From Fasciolopsis buskii (taxonomy: Eukaryota > Platyhelminthes > Trematoda > Plagiorchiida > Fasciolidae): a DNA stretch of 64,000 nt. How positions within the stretch are numbered: position 1 is the first letter of the stretch; every line of letters starts with the position of its first letter. The position numbers and the translations under genes are program-made. The DNA is taken from positions 1 to 64,000 of the forward strand of contig LUCM01004858.1 of NCBI GenBank assembly GCA_008360955.1. The letters are read 5' to 3'. Of this stretch, positions 1-10,160 are shown piece by piece. Under the pieces are notes generated by a model. It did no database searches, was not told the origin of the DNA, and saw only the letters and a program-made list of their open reading frames with translations.

Positions 1-2869
1 TTGGCAGCGCGGTCCTGATTATCCTGCGCGACGCCCAATACAGTATGGAATTATCTGTAGGCGTGTAACTCATGGGGAACGGTGGGCGAGCACTGCTAGG
101 GAGTGCAACCGTTAAGCAAAATAACGAAAGCCCTTGGTTCTGACAAGAACGTGATCGCAAGGCAGCGGTGTACAGCTGAGTGGGCGCCCATCTACTTGGA
201 TCAATTAGTCTTCCACTCGTTTTTACGACTGAGCTGCTAACTCAGATCAACCCCCGACTTCGAGGACCAGAAGATTACTTCGTCAGGTCTCTCTACCCAT
301 GGACCTTCCAGACATGAATGGATTTTCGGCTTGAGATAAGCCATCCTGTATAGCTCGTTGGATCATGGAGGCAGGCAAACCGTCACACCACGTCAAGGTG
401 TAGCCTAGTGCCAGTTCAGCATTTGCTTCTAGCCTCTTGATTGAGTTGGTAAGTGCCTGTATCGCCTCTCGCATTTACTGGACCTCGTGCCCAGCTAAAG
501 TACAGTAAGATTGGTGGCTACTTTAGCAGTCCTAGTCTCATCTCTGACCTCGTGTGGACTGGCTGCGGCACGCTAACTCATACCAGTGTAATCGCCGATG
601 GCCCTAGTACGAGTCCCCGCCTCTGGACTGGTCCTTTTCCTTTCCACCCGGACGTTCATTGTTGAGGGCCCGGAGTTTGGCTGACGCCGGAGAGTACCAC
701 CGGCAATTCGCAAATGAGACTCGGGGGTTGAATGCGTTCCATTGGAAGAATTCCCTCTTCTCCACTTCTGGAGTGTGGGTAGTCCTAGCTTTCCAATACT
801 GGACAAACTGCGCAAGACTCACTTTAATTCATCACGCAAGGCGTAGAGATCCATTATCTTAGACACCAACTGGCTGCACCTGGTGTGGGACTATAGGTCA
901 CACCACAGAATGCCAGCTGTTTCACATCCCTGTCTCACGCATGGGAAAGCTACTAGCGCGGTGGACCTCGCCTCGTCTTTCGGCTCCGCATGGCTCTGAC
1001 AGGTTGTCAAAAGTGTTTAAGGTAGACTTTTAGACTTTAGTGACCAGGTGCAATGCTGGAGTGGGGGTAGAGTCTACGTCACTGCAAGAAATATGGACTT
1101 CGATGTTAAGTGGTAGGTTCCCAATGCGACTGGACGGTTCCCGGGGTAAGCCTATGCACCGCACTAAAAATCAGTAAGCACGGCACCGAGTAGGGGCTCA
1201 CCTTGAGTCCGACGGAAATCCCTACTAGTTAACTTCAGGTCACCATCGAATAATTCTAATCGATTATCTGAGTCGTCCAAGCATTATCGCGAACCAAGTA
1301 CTTTGCCAGCAGCCAACATCTTTCGCCGTTTTTCTTCTCTCTTAACGGCCCTTAGCTTCTCTTTCATTTAATTAGCCTTTCCATCTCCGAAACCCCGGTC
1401 CTTTGGAGAACCTACCACACCACGGTGTAGCGCAGACCTTTCAATTCAGTCCCGCAAAAAAGCATGTGGGCGATTGCAAACCAATTCATCGAATGATAAA
1501 AAATTAAAATAGTGTTGGTTCTCCAGGAAGAGCTACTTGACCTCATTTGTACGTTTCCCATTTAGTTGGGAAATTCAGTTACACTCCTGTAATGTAATGA
1601 ACTTCGTGGGCACTTGTAATTTATCGTGTTTCATGGTCCCCGTGCCTATCTAACTCCTGTTGTGTGGCGGGACAGTGCTACTTCAGGGAGGCAAATGACC
1701 AAATTTTCAAGGCGGGAAGCTCGACATGACAACGCCCACTAAATGATGACAATTTCTCGCACTGCACTGCAACACATCATTTATTGGTGCTGACAATTGA
1801 GTGTACATAACCAAAACGCGTTTGAACAAACATGCACCGCACCACACATCACGAAATCCTTTGTTCAAAGGAAGGCATTCTCTCCTCCACTGTTCGTTCC
1901 GAGTTAAAATCCTGTTGGCATCCCATCTAACGGAAGTTAGTTCCGAGCGACACTTTGCTCGAATTTCACTTCGAAGTGACTTCCGTTCAACACTGCACAT
2001 TTCGGCCCTTATCAATCGCGAACCAGAATTTCCAGTCGTAAACTAACAATTAGAAGTGCCATTTGACAGCTTGGGCATCCGTTTGAGCTGCTGCTTGGCT
2101 TTAATCTTTGTTGCTGCAACGTTGAGGCCCGCGTATGCTTTGAGTCCCACGGCATTCCCTTAAATGATACCGCAGCTTAGGATCAATGCAAATGAGTGTG
2201 TTGAAAGCTAACAGAATAATTCTAATAACCAAAACAGAAATAAAGCCACGGATAAGAGGAGATCAAAATAAAAACGTTAGGGTAATTAACGGTGGGCACG
2301 TTTAATTCGGTTCGGGCATCCGATGAGGTAGAGATGGAGAATGAACGTGCCAGCATAAGCGCTGTACACTACAATTTTTCTTCTCTTCTCCCCTCTCACT
2401 ATTCTTGGGTGACACCCGACCTGTAGTGCGTCTCGGAAGATTCCTGCATTCACACCGAGGCATTTGTCCCTGTCATTTTTTAGTTCCAATTAAGAGTGGA
2501 TTGCAGGACTTTACAGAGAGAATCCTGGCTCTCCAAATCTCTGAACAGGAAGCCATTAGGATCAGACACTTTCACAATAAGGCATCGAAGGCCATCTTCT
2601 GCTCCTGGGATGCATTTTGGCGCTTCTTATTTAACCTCAGATGCCTCTTTCCTAACATATGTATAAAAGAGCAAATGACGTTTTCCTCAAATCACAAAAT
2701 ATTTTTTTGCTATCCGTACCTTGTCCTCCTAAAATACTGTCACCCTTACTTTATCGAGGCTCACTCAGAATTCGTTCACTGGCCGCACCCTGGCCACCTG
2801 ATCTATTTTTTGTTCCTGTTATCCACTAATCGCACCAGGAGATTTTTAATTCTCAACCTAGTTTCCATT
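1..2869. other. No gene recognised; relatively GC-rich intergenic DNA
   Basis: I see no recognisable coding exon, RNA gene or intact transposon here. The longest open frames are 50-160 codons, lie on both strands, overlap each other and show no family motifs. The 158-codon plus frame at 2405-2881 ends at the antisense side of a LINE scrap and has a hydrophobic, unstructured composition, so I treat it as noise. A compact nested inverted repeat at 1929-1987 is listed separately. Confidence 0.5.
1929..1987. repeat. Nested inverted repeat (three-way-junction-like foldback)
   Basis: AACGGAAGT at 1929-1937 is matched by its reverse complement ACTTCCGTT at 1979-1987. Inside the arms are two further foldbacks: CGAGC (1944-1948) with GCTCG (1957-1961), and the perfect 12-bp palindrome CACTTCGAAGTG (1967-1978). 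Together they can fold as an outer stem with two inner hairpins. No transposon target-site duplication is obvious, so its nature is unknown. Confidence 0.6.
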
Positions 2870-3050
2870 AGTTTGCAATAAATTTCGCGCTTTTCTCCAG
2901 CCTTTCCTTTTCTCTTAGCTGGGGAAGAATCCCACAATAACCCCCTACCATACCCTCCAGTATTTCAAAAGTCTGCAGAAAGTCGCCTCTTCTATTGATT
3001 CTTTCCAGCGAATGCGACCTAATAATCCCCAACACTTACTTGCATAACAA
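2870..3050 (-). mobile_element. CR1-like LINE, C-terminal scrap of ORF2
   Basis: The minus strand has one open frame through this interval. It reads a block shaped like the conserved C-terminal segment after the reverse transcriptase of CR1/Jockey LINEs: a SLER motif, then NRRGDFLQTFEILEG (family pattern RLxxLxLxSLExRRxRGDLIxTxKILxG). About 30 more codons follow before a stop. Nothing equally convincing continues into 3050-3480. A minus ORF at 3275-3481 could be the preceding connection region, but only weakly. This is inferred to be an old truncated or eroded copy. The opposite-strand ORF ending at 2881 is probably a chance frame. Confidence 0.45.
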
Positions 3051-6044
3051 ATTCACATCCCGTTCACATCAGATCCTAGATAGATTCCGAAACGTACATC
3101 CATCGGGGTTTCAGAACCTACACTTTACCCATAATCTACTTAAATCATTCTGATCTTAAGTCTTTAAAGTATAATTAACCGGGTTTGCCATGGTGGTCCA
3201 ACCACCCCAGGCTGCCCCTCACTTAATTGTAAGTTTCACGCACGCGAAAAAAGAACGCCCTTCTTTGGGGTGCGTCACACATTTGTCTGTGTGCATTGTC
3301 TGGCCGATGCTTTGCTGACTATCCTTGAATCCCGCTTCGCAGAGGCGATAGACGACAGTTTGTAATCGGCAGTGCCGAGCAATACGGTTACGCATGCCTG
3401 CGAAAATCTCCAGCTCCCACGTAACTTCAACCCTAACAAAGTTCTCTCTGACATATTTATCGTGGTGCTGGAATTGCCCAAATGGTGAAGCGATCAGCTC
3501 GTTCTGTTACCATTGGAGTACGTGAACGTAACTCCATCTCGGTATGCACGAAGAACGCATTTTTCATTTTCGAAATCAGGTTCGATGCTTGATGCAGCTG
3601 ATCGAACGATACGGGACCACTATCAGTAGTCAGCATCAACGACGTCCGAGTCACAACACATGCGGCCGTTCCAACAGCGTTGGCGACGCAAACGATAAAT
3701 AGTCTCCACTTGCCAATGTCCGGCAGCGAATAGTTCACATGCCTTGCTTTCATCCATGAGTCTCTTTGGGCATCTGCTTCCTAGAGGCGATAATCGCAGT
3801 TCATTTCCAAGAAAGCTATGGCTTTATAGTCAGCCCTCGGCAAATGTATCACATATCCAACCACAATTGATGGCCAGACCTCTACCGCAATACTGCTCTT
3901 CGTCCGCATTGCGGCCACTCCGGATGGGTGTCCGACTTCAAGCAGATTCACAGTGAATTCTCGAAATAAGTCCGTCCAAACAAGAGCTTTTATTCGATGA
4001 AAACAGACGTGGTCCGCCATAGTATGCCCTTCGTTTAATGACATCCGTCTTTCGGAGGTCGATTATTCTTGGACATCATTCTCTCCAAGGTCTTCTTTTA
4101 TGCTTTATGCCAGCTATTTCAAATTTGCCCACTTCCCATGTTTTAGCGCAGATGAGATCGGCCGTCCTACATTTGTGCTGACTTTTCGAAGGTCTTCGTT
4201 TTCGAATAACTTTGAAAACTCGTTATCTCTTTGCCAAGGTTTGCCTGCGCATGTATTGTCGTATCGGCACCTCTAAATATACTGTATATTGCTGCGATCC
4301 TGCTGATGACTCGAGTCTTCTGTATTTCATCGACTCGGTGATTTTGCTGACCATGGCTCCAGCATCCGCAAGAAGGCAGTTTCGCGATCTCATCCCGGAT
4401 GTCTTTTAAAATTGGTCCGTCGATGCGCATTAAACCACGACGTTTGGCCACAGAAACGTTTCCCGTAGAAAAAGCATAGTTGCAGCGTACGCTCATTCTG
4501 GGTCCATCCGACCGCAGAACAGTCCACTGACATCCCACTGCAAGCACAGATGGCTTAAAACCTCACCCAGTTTGATAACGAGTGTTCTTGCCCTAAGAAA
4601 TCGGCTATTCACATTTGCAATATTACATTCCAAAGTTTCTTCCATGTCGGCACTCTTCACAGTTGTCTGCTTCACTTTAGGAAACAGATTACCAGGCCCA
4701 CCCCGGTCATGTCAGGGTCTGACACGAGTCAAGTATGCCCGCCTTGAATTTCTCGATGTATTCTTCTTCCCCGTCCTACCTGTGGCCAATATCAGTCTAG
4801 ACCAAGCCTTCAAAGTCCACTAGACTTTCGGCTCGATCTGAAAACTGGAAACAAAAAGCTGGTACCCTATTACGGTTTATTTCTATCCAGCTCGTGCATG
4901 GTACTCAAGTCCCTCTACTTCATTAGTCGTCCGCCTCCTCCACCATGAACCATTTTCAAACGCAACAGCCTTTTCGGGCCGTGCATCACCTAACCCAAAA
5001 CATTTTAGCCGACTCGCCTCCGTTTAACGTCAACTTAACTGAATTGACAAGCAGGTTCAGGGCACAAACCACCAGCTTCCCAAAGTAAATCGTTCTTTTC
5101 CACTTCTCTGTGGTTGAGCCTAATTTAACTCTCCAGCAAACATGAACCCCCTGCTGAAGCGTGTTCATATATGCTTATGTATGCAAAATTATATGCTTTC
5201 GTTTACAACTTCCCACTACCACGCAGATAAAACCCCCGCATCTCGGTTACTCAGTAGACCAGGCCTTTCCCTCACTACCACTTACCTGTAGTCCCCATTT
5301 TTCCTCCCCACTATGTTTAAAGGAAATTCTTTACATTGCCGGTGTCTCCAATGGACACTCCCAAGTCTCTGCCGCATACCGGCTTGCTTTGGCAATTTTG
5401 GCTGATGCCAGCTGATGATTTACTGCTCCTCCTGGTCAGTTTCATGGTCGCTGACTAAATCAATTTTTATTCGCAATTTGTACCCCGATCGTCTTCGTAA
5501 CCCTCATTCCCCACTTCGTGGTCTATGCAAACTCCTCCATTGTCAGTCGCTTATTATATGCCATATTGTTGTCGCCCGCTGACAAATCGCGGCATTCTAG
5601 ATTACCCTCAGTCTGTGCTAGCTATCTTCTAAACCCGTCTAACTTTCTAACTGAATCGCAACTAATAACCAGCAACTTATCCTATCAGCACTTCCGTTTT
5701 GGTACACATACCGAAGATCTCTATTTCGGTTGATAATTGTTCTTTAATATTTGGCTTTGGCCCAGCCCCGTGAACAACCTACTCACAGCCACGATCAACG
5801 CATCCATGATCATAAACTGCGGTTACCACAACCTTGGTTAGTTCTTACTCGAACTCGTTCCGTGGTAAAATGGCAATGTTAAGAGTTCAAGTGGAAATGT
5901 GTTCGAATCTTTTCATGTTTTCGCGAATTCTGTTTCCAAAGTTTGTATTGCATCTTCAAATGTTAAATGAAAACGAGTGTGCGGCTGTAATCTCCAGGTC
6001 CATCCGAGTCACCACATGCAATCCATGTCTCGGTGTCATTGTGA
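3051..6044. other. No clear gene; possible deeply decayed retroelement DNA
   Basis: Many 60-126 codon frames occur on both strands, the longest being minus 4167-4547. Around 4300 the plus strand reads PADDSSLL, which resembles a LINE YADD box. On the minus strand a frame at 4440-4550 also loosely resembles a LINE C-terminus. The two readings conflict and neither extends convincingly, so no element is called. There is no splice-bounded exon with a recognisable domain. Confidence 0.4.
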
Positions 6045-6540
6045 CGCAAATTGTTGGCCGATGTGGTCGGCGGACCCAGCGCAGCCTCATCTGAGACCAC
6101 GGTAAGCAGTGTTCTGGGAGGAATGGTTAACTAACACCGGCGCCCAATTTTCCATGCCTAAAAAACGGGAAGTCCAAAAAAGAAAAACAAATTCAAAAAG
6201 ACGCCTGGTCGAAAGGATCTTCGGTGCAAATACATTAAACACGAGTGAAGCAATTTTGTACTATTTGCCAATTGTCAGTTACCTTGGAATGCCAATCACA
6301 GTCGCCGAAGGAACAAGTGGGCCATCACTTGATGTAATGGTCTACTTGGGTCGGGTTTATCATATTATGTAAGTCGCCGGAAATTACAAACAAAGTGGTG
6401 CGAAAAACTGGAAAGGTGCTTGCGTGCGATGTCCTGCATTCACTCCTTTAGGCATTTATATGCCTATGGTCGTCTGTATGGCCTACATGGACGATATCCT
6501 CTGAGAGAGCTTTGTCAAAACTGCTGGTGCATGTCGTAAT
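6045..6540 (+). mobile_element. Possible RTE-like LINE reverse-transcriptase scrap
   Basis: The order of weak motifs fits the end of an RTE-type reverse transcriptase. A degenerate LLADVVGGPSA could be a YADD box. It is followed by NTGAQFSMPKKREVQ (pattern GLxISxKKTxV) and by SYLGMPITVAEG with a downstream D (motif F-x-YLGS-x-I). After a frameshift near 6370 comes SRRKLQTKW and an aromatic stretch about 58 codons after YLG, where the family has LLYGxExW. Each match alone is poor; the spacing is what makes it worth recording. YMDDIL near 6483 in another frame is probably coincidence. The alternative is random sequence. Confidence 0.25.
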
Positions 6541-8059
6541 AAAGTGATATGTAAAAGTACTAACCCTTCGTGCTGTGCGTTTTCCCTCTCTTGCTTTTCA
6601 TTCATCCGACAGCTCCCTCTCAAAAATTTAGTGTCATCCTTTGCGGCGCAGATCATCTTGCAAGTTGGCAATTATACAACTGGTCATTTGGGCTACGAGC
6701 TGATTTCAGTCTATCGACGCATGTGATCCACACCAAAACGAGCGATCCGGCTTCAGCATTGCCCTTCAAGTAACCTCCTGGCATGTTAAAATCTTGCCAC
6801 AACCCCCAGCTGCAGCCAGTTTTATCAGCATATTTTAGATTACATACTCTTCAATTCGCTCAATGTGCACGGGTAACTTTGTGCACTTCAAGCGAGCCCT
6901 TATGCTCAGTGATATCCCTCACACATCATATTCCGCGGTCCGCTTCCCGTCAAAAGCAAATGTAAATCACCACATGGTTTCGCTAAGTTGATCACGCGTC
7001 TAATGAAGTTCAACTTTTTTCTTCTCCTACTGTCTACTTGGCAGGTTGGCTGCGTTTCATACCACTTTCTTCCCTCACTGTGCTGTTTTCAAGCCTGTCA
7101 TCCATTCGCCTTAATCCCCGAAATTTTGATCCTCGCGTACTGGCTGGCTCCAACATAGGCAACCTCGGTAAATGAATAGTGTTTCTATCACCCACATTAG
7201 ACACCCGGCCCTACTGTCTTCACGCCGTTCGACGAAGACCAAGCCCCCGCCTTTACACCGCCAAAAGCGGATGTCGTATGCTATCAATCGCACCCTAATA
7301 CGGTCCAGCTGCCGCTTTCGGAAACCATTCGTGCAACTGAGACCCCGTCAATTAGGTAATGGCCTCCGAATTGCTATGCATCTTGTTGTCACAAACCTCA
7401 GACCTGAGAGACCAGAGGGCCTCTCCCAAGTACAACTTTCCCATAAACATCTAAGGACTCTACAAACCTGCTCTGTGGTGCACAAACAGTGAGCAGGAAG
7501 CAATAAGCGCCATTGGTTATCGAAAACAAAACAAACAGCGTTTATTATTCTGTATGACTTTCAGCTGCAGCTGCCTACCTGTCTACTTGGAAAACTCGCT
7601 GTCCAAAGAAATCCACCGACACCATATGGTGGGTCATGGATGTGAATCTATGCATTTACAACAAATAAAATCCTGGGCATTCACATGACCATGGAGCATA
7701 TTTCTGTACCATCTGTGTTTAGTGAATCCAAACGCATTTTCTTCTGGCTATCATCAACTCCCGCATTTAAACACTTTTGTTTTACCTTTTCCAGGTCTCG
7801 AAGCGGACGTTCCGGTCTTCGCCCTTTACCCATTCTAATGTCTTTGGATATTATGGCCATTGGGACCATCTGCTAAGGCAGCTCGCCAATCGCGCCTGCT
7901 GTTAAAAATCCCAACCAGTAGTTTTAGTTGTGGAAGTTAATTGTGACTTCCAGTCGGTTCGCTCTCATTTCACTGCCGCACGTGAGCCTAACCGTGGTTT
8001 CTCAAGTCAGAACTCGTCCTTCGCCCTAGGCGTCCAGCTCATTCTCCGCGACACTACGC
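6541..8059. other. No gene recognised
   Basis: Short overlapping ORFs (60-106 codons) occur on both strands, without recognisable domains or splice-bounded exons. It lies immediately upstream of the Gypsy pol relic, so it could once have held that element's 5' LTR, gag and protease. I could not identify a CCHC knuckle, a convincing DTG protease or an LTR here. Confidence 0.5.
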
Positions 8060-8244
8060 AATGATGCACGTAAGTGAACCTCGCATTTGCGTTGGGTTTC
8101 GTTTTGATGTAGTGCACTTTCCCTTGGCCTTTCTTAAAAAGCCAATAGTCTTTCCTCACACACACAATGGAATTATTTTTTTGTTTCCGAGTCACTTGCC
8201 TGATGTGTTTACTTCTGTCAACATTTTGGCCGTGCTTTTCATGT

Positions 8245-8995
8245 ACTCTTCGTCGTCAGCTTTGGATCTTGACTCGGAGTATGTTCCTCGAAAACCAAGA
8301 AATATAGTTGCCGTTGTTATAATTAAATTGGCGAAACGCTAACGGTGTAAGTAGTTTATTGCTCATTCAGTCAAGTAGTTGCCCCGCAGTTACCTCATCC
8401 TGCGCACGACTGACCTCTGGATAGGCAAATCCTGGGGAAAAATTGTCGGTCGCTTCGAACTAGCCCAGGCATTTATCCAGGTGCCGACTACCAAGGCTAA
8501 TGTCCCTAAAGGAGCAGTGGTTTCCCCGTGTGCTCTCCCTAGCCTTTGAGGATACCGGTCGGAACTAGTAGTGCAGAACAGACCTTTGGCTTTTTATCAT
8601 TACAATTCGCCAAAGCTTAAATTTTGCATCTGGTTATCTGGACGGCATCCTCACTGATAGCTCTAGTCTAGTATAGCATTCCAGCCGTATAAACACCACA
8701 TTTGGCAGATTAATGCGTTATGGCGTCAGGTTAAACGCAAAAAGTACGTGATATGTATAGATTCCATCAATATTTAAAAACAAACTTCCGCCCACGGAGA
8801 TCACACTCCTTCCACAGAAAGTGCACACTGATCTGGATTACCAGATGTTAGTGTTTTTCGGCAACTTTGAGGCCATGAAGGTTCGCTGAACAGTTAGCAA
8901 CGGTTTATTCCACTACAAGCTTAGATGATGCAGTCACTAACGTGTCTTGTCAAAGTTTAAGCTGGGAAGTTGGTTCTTACGGGTTCCGCATAAAG
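8245..8995 (+). pseudogene. Gypsy reverse transcriptase and connection (dead)
   Basis: This segment would copy retrotransposon RNA into DNA. An open frame from 8061 to 8342 carries SSSALDLDSEYVPRKP, equivalent to the SSSPWxSPLHxVPKK lead-in of RT. The next block, in frame from 8427, reads SWGKIVGRFELAQAFIQVP, the region with the first catalytic Asp (GKxxFSKLDLxxAYHQIP); that Asp is Glu here. The catalytic box YLDD is YLDG (8635-8646), so a second metal-binding Asp is lost. LMRYGVRLNA and LLPQKVH follow, then FRQL and QRFIP at the connection. Frame shifts lie near 8540 and 8850, with stops in between. The pattern indicates long neutral decay. Confidence 0.8.
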
Positions 8996-9450
8996 TGAAC
9001 TCGTGGGGCCATAACTAGCAGTTAGGAAAACAGCTTCCTCGCCGCACCTTGATCAATCCATCTCGATAGCTGCGGAAATAGAAGCCCCAGACAGAGGAGT
9101 AGGCGGCTTAATGCAAATTATCAACCCAACGCCCGGCAACGTGGCCTTCTTTTCAAGGTAACTACAATCTACGAAGACCTGACATAAAACCTTCGACCGC
9201 ACGATTCCTGCAATCTGTCTGGGCATTTGGCAGTTTAGGCAAATCTGGGAAAATCATGAGTTCATGATCTATGCTGACCACAAACCAAATATTCAGGCTA
9301 GACGAGACGCCATAAACCGTTACTGTGTAAACAATTTGCGGAACCTAGATTGCATTTCCGAGGAGGGATATGTCAACTCTCAAGCGTTCATAACCCGGTC
9401 GCTGACGCCTTATCCCGCGTTCACCATCTCGCAAATCGAGCAACATCTAT
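8996..9450 (+). pseudogene. Gypsy RNase H domain (dead)
   Basis: One frame reads from about 9018 to 9390 with a few stops. In order it carries SSPHLDQS, IEAPDRGVGGLMQ (family VDASDxAVGAVLQQ), NVAFFSR, KTFDRTIPAICLGIWQFRQ (family STFDRELLAIYLAIRHFRH) and HEFMIYADHKPN (family FTDHKPL). The usual first catalytic Asp is Glu (IEAPD) and the Glu of DRELLAI is Thr, so the nuclease cannot be active. Asp of DHKP is kept. The linker motif NPVADALSRVHHLA at about 9392-9430 is in a shifted frame, marking another indel. This is the clearest part of the relic. Confidence 0.85.
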
Positions 9451-9462
9451 TATTATTATTAT
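9448..9462. repeat. (TAT)5 microsatellite inside the Gypsy relic
   Basis: Fifteen bases of perfect TAT repeat sit between the RNase H and integrase remnants. They probably arose by slippage after the element died, because this linker would not normally be pure trinucleotide repeat. Confidence 0.85.
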
Positions 9463-9579
9463 GACCACTACCAGTCAATGTCGAGTACATCATGTCCATA
9501 CAGACTACTGATCCACGGACAAAATTCGGGATCCAAAATGTTAGCGCGACTGCAAACAATAACATTGTCTCTGAGTGGA

Positions 9580-10160
9580 GGACGGGTTATACATGAAATA
9601 TCCAGAGGGCGTCCCAGACTTCCCCCACAAGCCATTAGCCGGAGCATTTTCAATAATTTTTACGGTCTTCCACCCAGGCATCAAAGCTTCTCATAATTTT
9701 GTTGCCGACAGTTACATCTAATAAAAAGTGAATCGCAGCATCACCACCCGGATTCACAAGTTCATCCTGTGCGAAGGTCCAAGGTGGCCAGGGAAAAAAG
9801 TCCGCCAGGCCATCTTTCATGGCTTTCGATTTTCGACACGTCCATTTCCACTTAGCAGGCTTATTTCCGCTGTTCGTGGACTGCATTCATTCATTGTCCG
9901 CGATGGTTCCTTTCGCCGAATGATCGGTAAAGGGGCCCTCGTCAAAAAAACCTGCGAAAGCATAATCCGAGCCCTTCAAGAGTATTGAGTGGTTACATTT
10001 TTGTGCCCGACCTTTACCACCACCGCAATGCCAGGGTGTCTTTAGAAGCTCCGCCGAGCATTTAGGTTCTAGGCGGAACCATAACACGTTTTTTAATCCG
10101 GCAGGCAACATCGCGGACAGCCCTTGCATCGAAAGCTAAAAGCACCTCTGTCGGCTCATA
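9580..10160 (+). pseudogene. Gypsy integrase domain (dead)
   Basis: Integrase would insert the DNA copy. A frame at 9580-9690 reads HEISRGRPRLPP and later SRSIFNNFYGLPPRHQ, equivalent to the pre-HHCC segment with the PxxLRRxVFxxLHxLSHPG pattern. SKVARQKSPPGHL at about 9778-9818 matches the SKVxRHxKxPxGxF block. Then, in another frame, RHVHFHLAGLFPLF (about 9837) matches the HVHxDLxGPLPP catalytic-core start; the catalytic Asp is replaced by His. From 10032 the block RSSAEHLGSRRNH and FFNPAGNIAD corresponds to the core helix region before the catalytic Glu (family YHPAANGMVERFHR), with Glu absent. Several stops and frame changes occur. Confidence 0.7.

Larger units (their letters stand above)
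8060..10160 (+). mobile_element. Ty3/Gypsy LTR-retrotransposon pol relic (CsRn1-like)
   Basis: A degraded polyprotein runs in the order reverse transcriptase, RNase H, integrase, which is the Ty3/Gypsy order. Recognisable blocks are the VPRK start of RT (about 8285), a GKIVGRFELAQAF block (8436), a YLDGIL box (about 8635), the QRFIP connection (8898), the RNase H TDHKP-equivalent YADHKP (9273), NPVADALSR (about 9392) and the integrase C-terminal core (about 10032-10120). At least four frame changes and many stops make it non-functional. LTRs, gag and primer-binding site were not found. Wording of the blocks matches trematode CsRn1-type elements best; that subgroup call is inference. Confidence 0.85.

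Noticed and set aside
2405..2881. 158-codon plus ORF
   Set aside because: It has no recognisable domain and an odd hydrophobic composition, and abuts the antisense side of a LINE scrap. A long open frame by chance is likely.
4301..4340. CTGATGA followed by a CGAGTC/GACTCG stem, as in a hammerhead ribozyme core
   Set aside because: The GAAA that must follow stem II is absent and stems I and III cannot be placed. Other CTGATGA words in the window also lack it.
4285..4700. PADDSSLL and a LINE C-terminal-like reading on the plus strand, and a GCQWTVLRSD reading on the minus strand
   Set aside because: Both strands can be made to resemble a LINE C-terminus. The readings exclude each other and neither extends into a second firm motif.
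6475..6510. YMDDIL, an LTR-retrotransposon-like RT box
   Set aside because: It is in a different frame from the surrounding RTE-like motifs, is followed at once by a stop, and has no Gypsy or Copia blocks around it.
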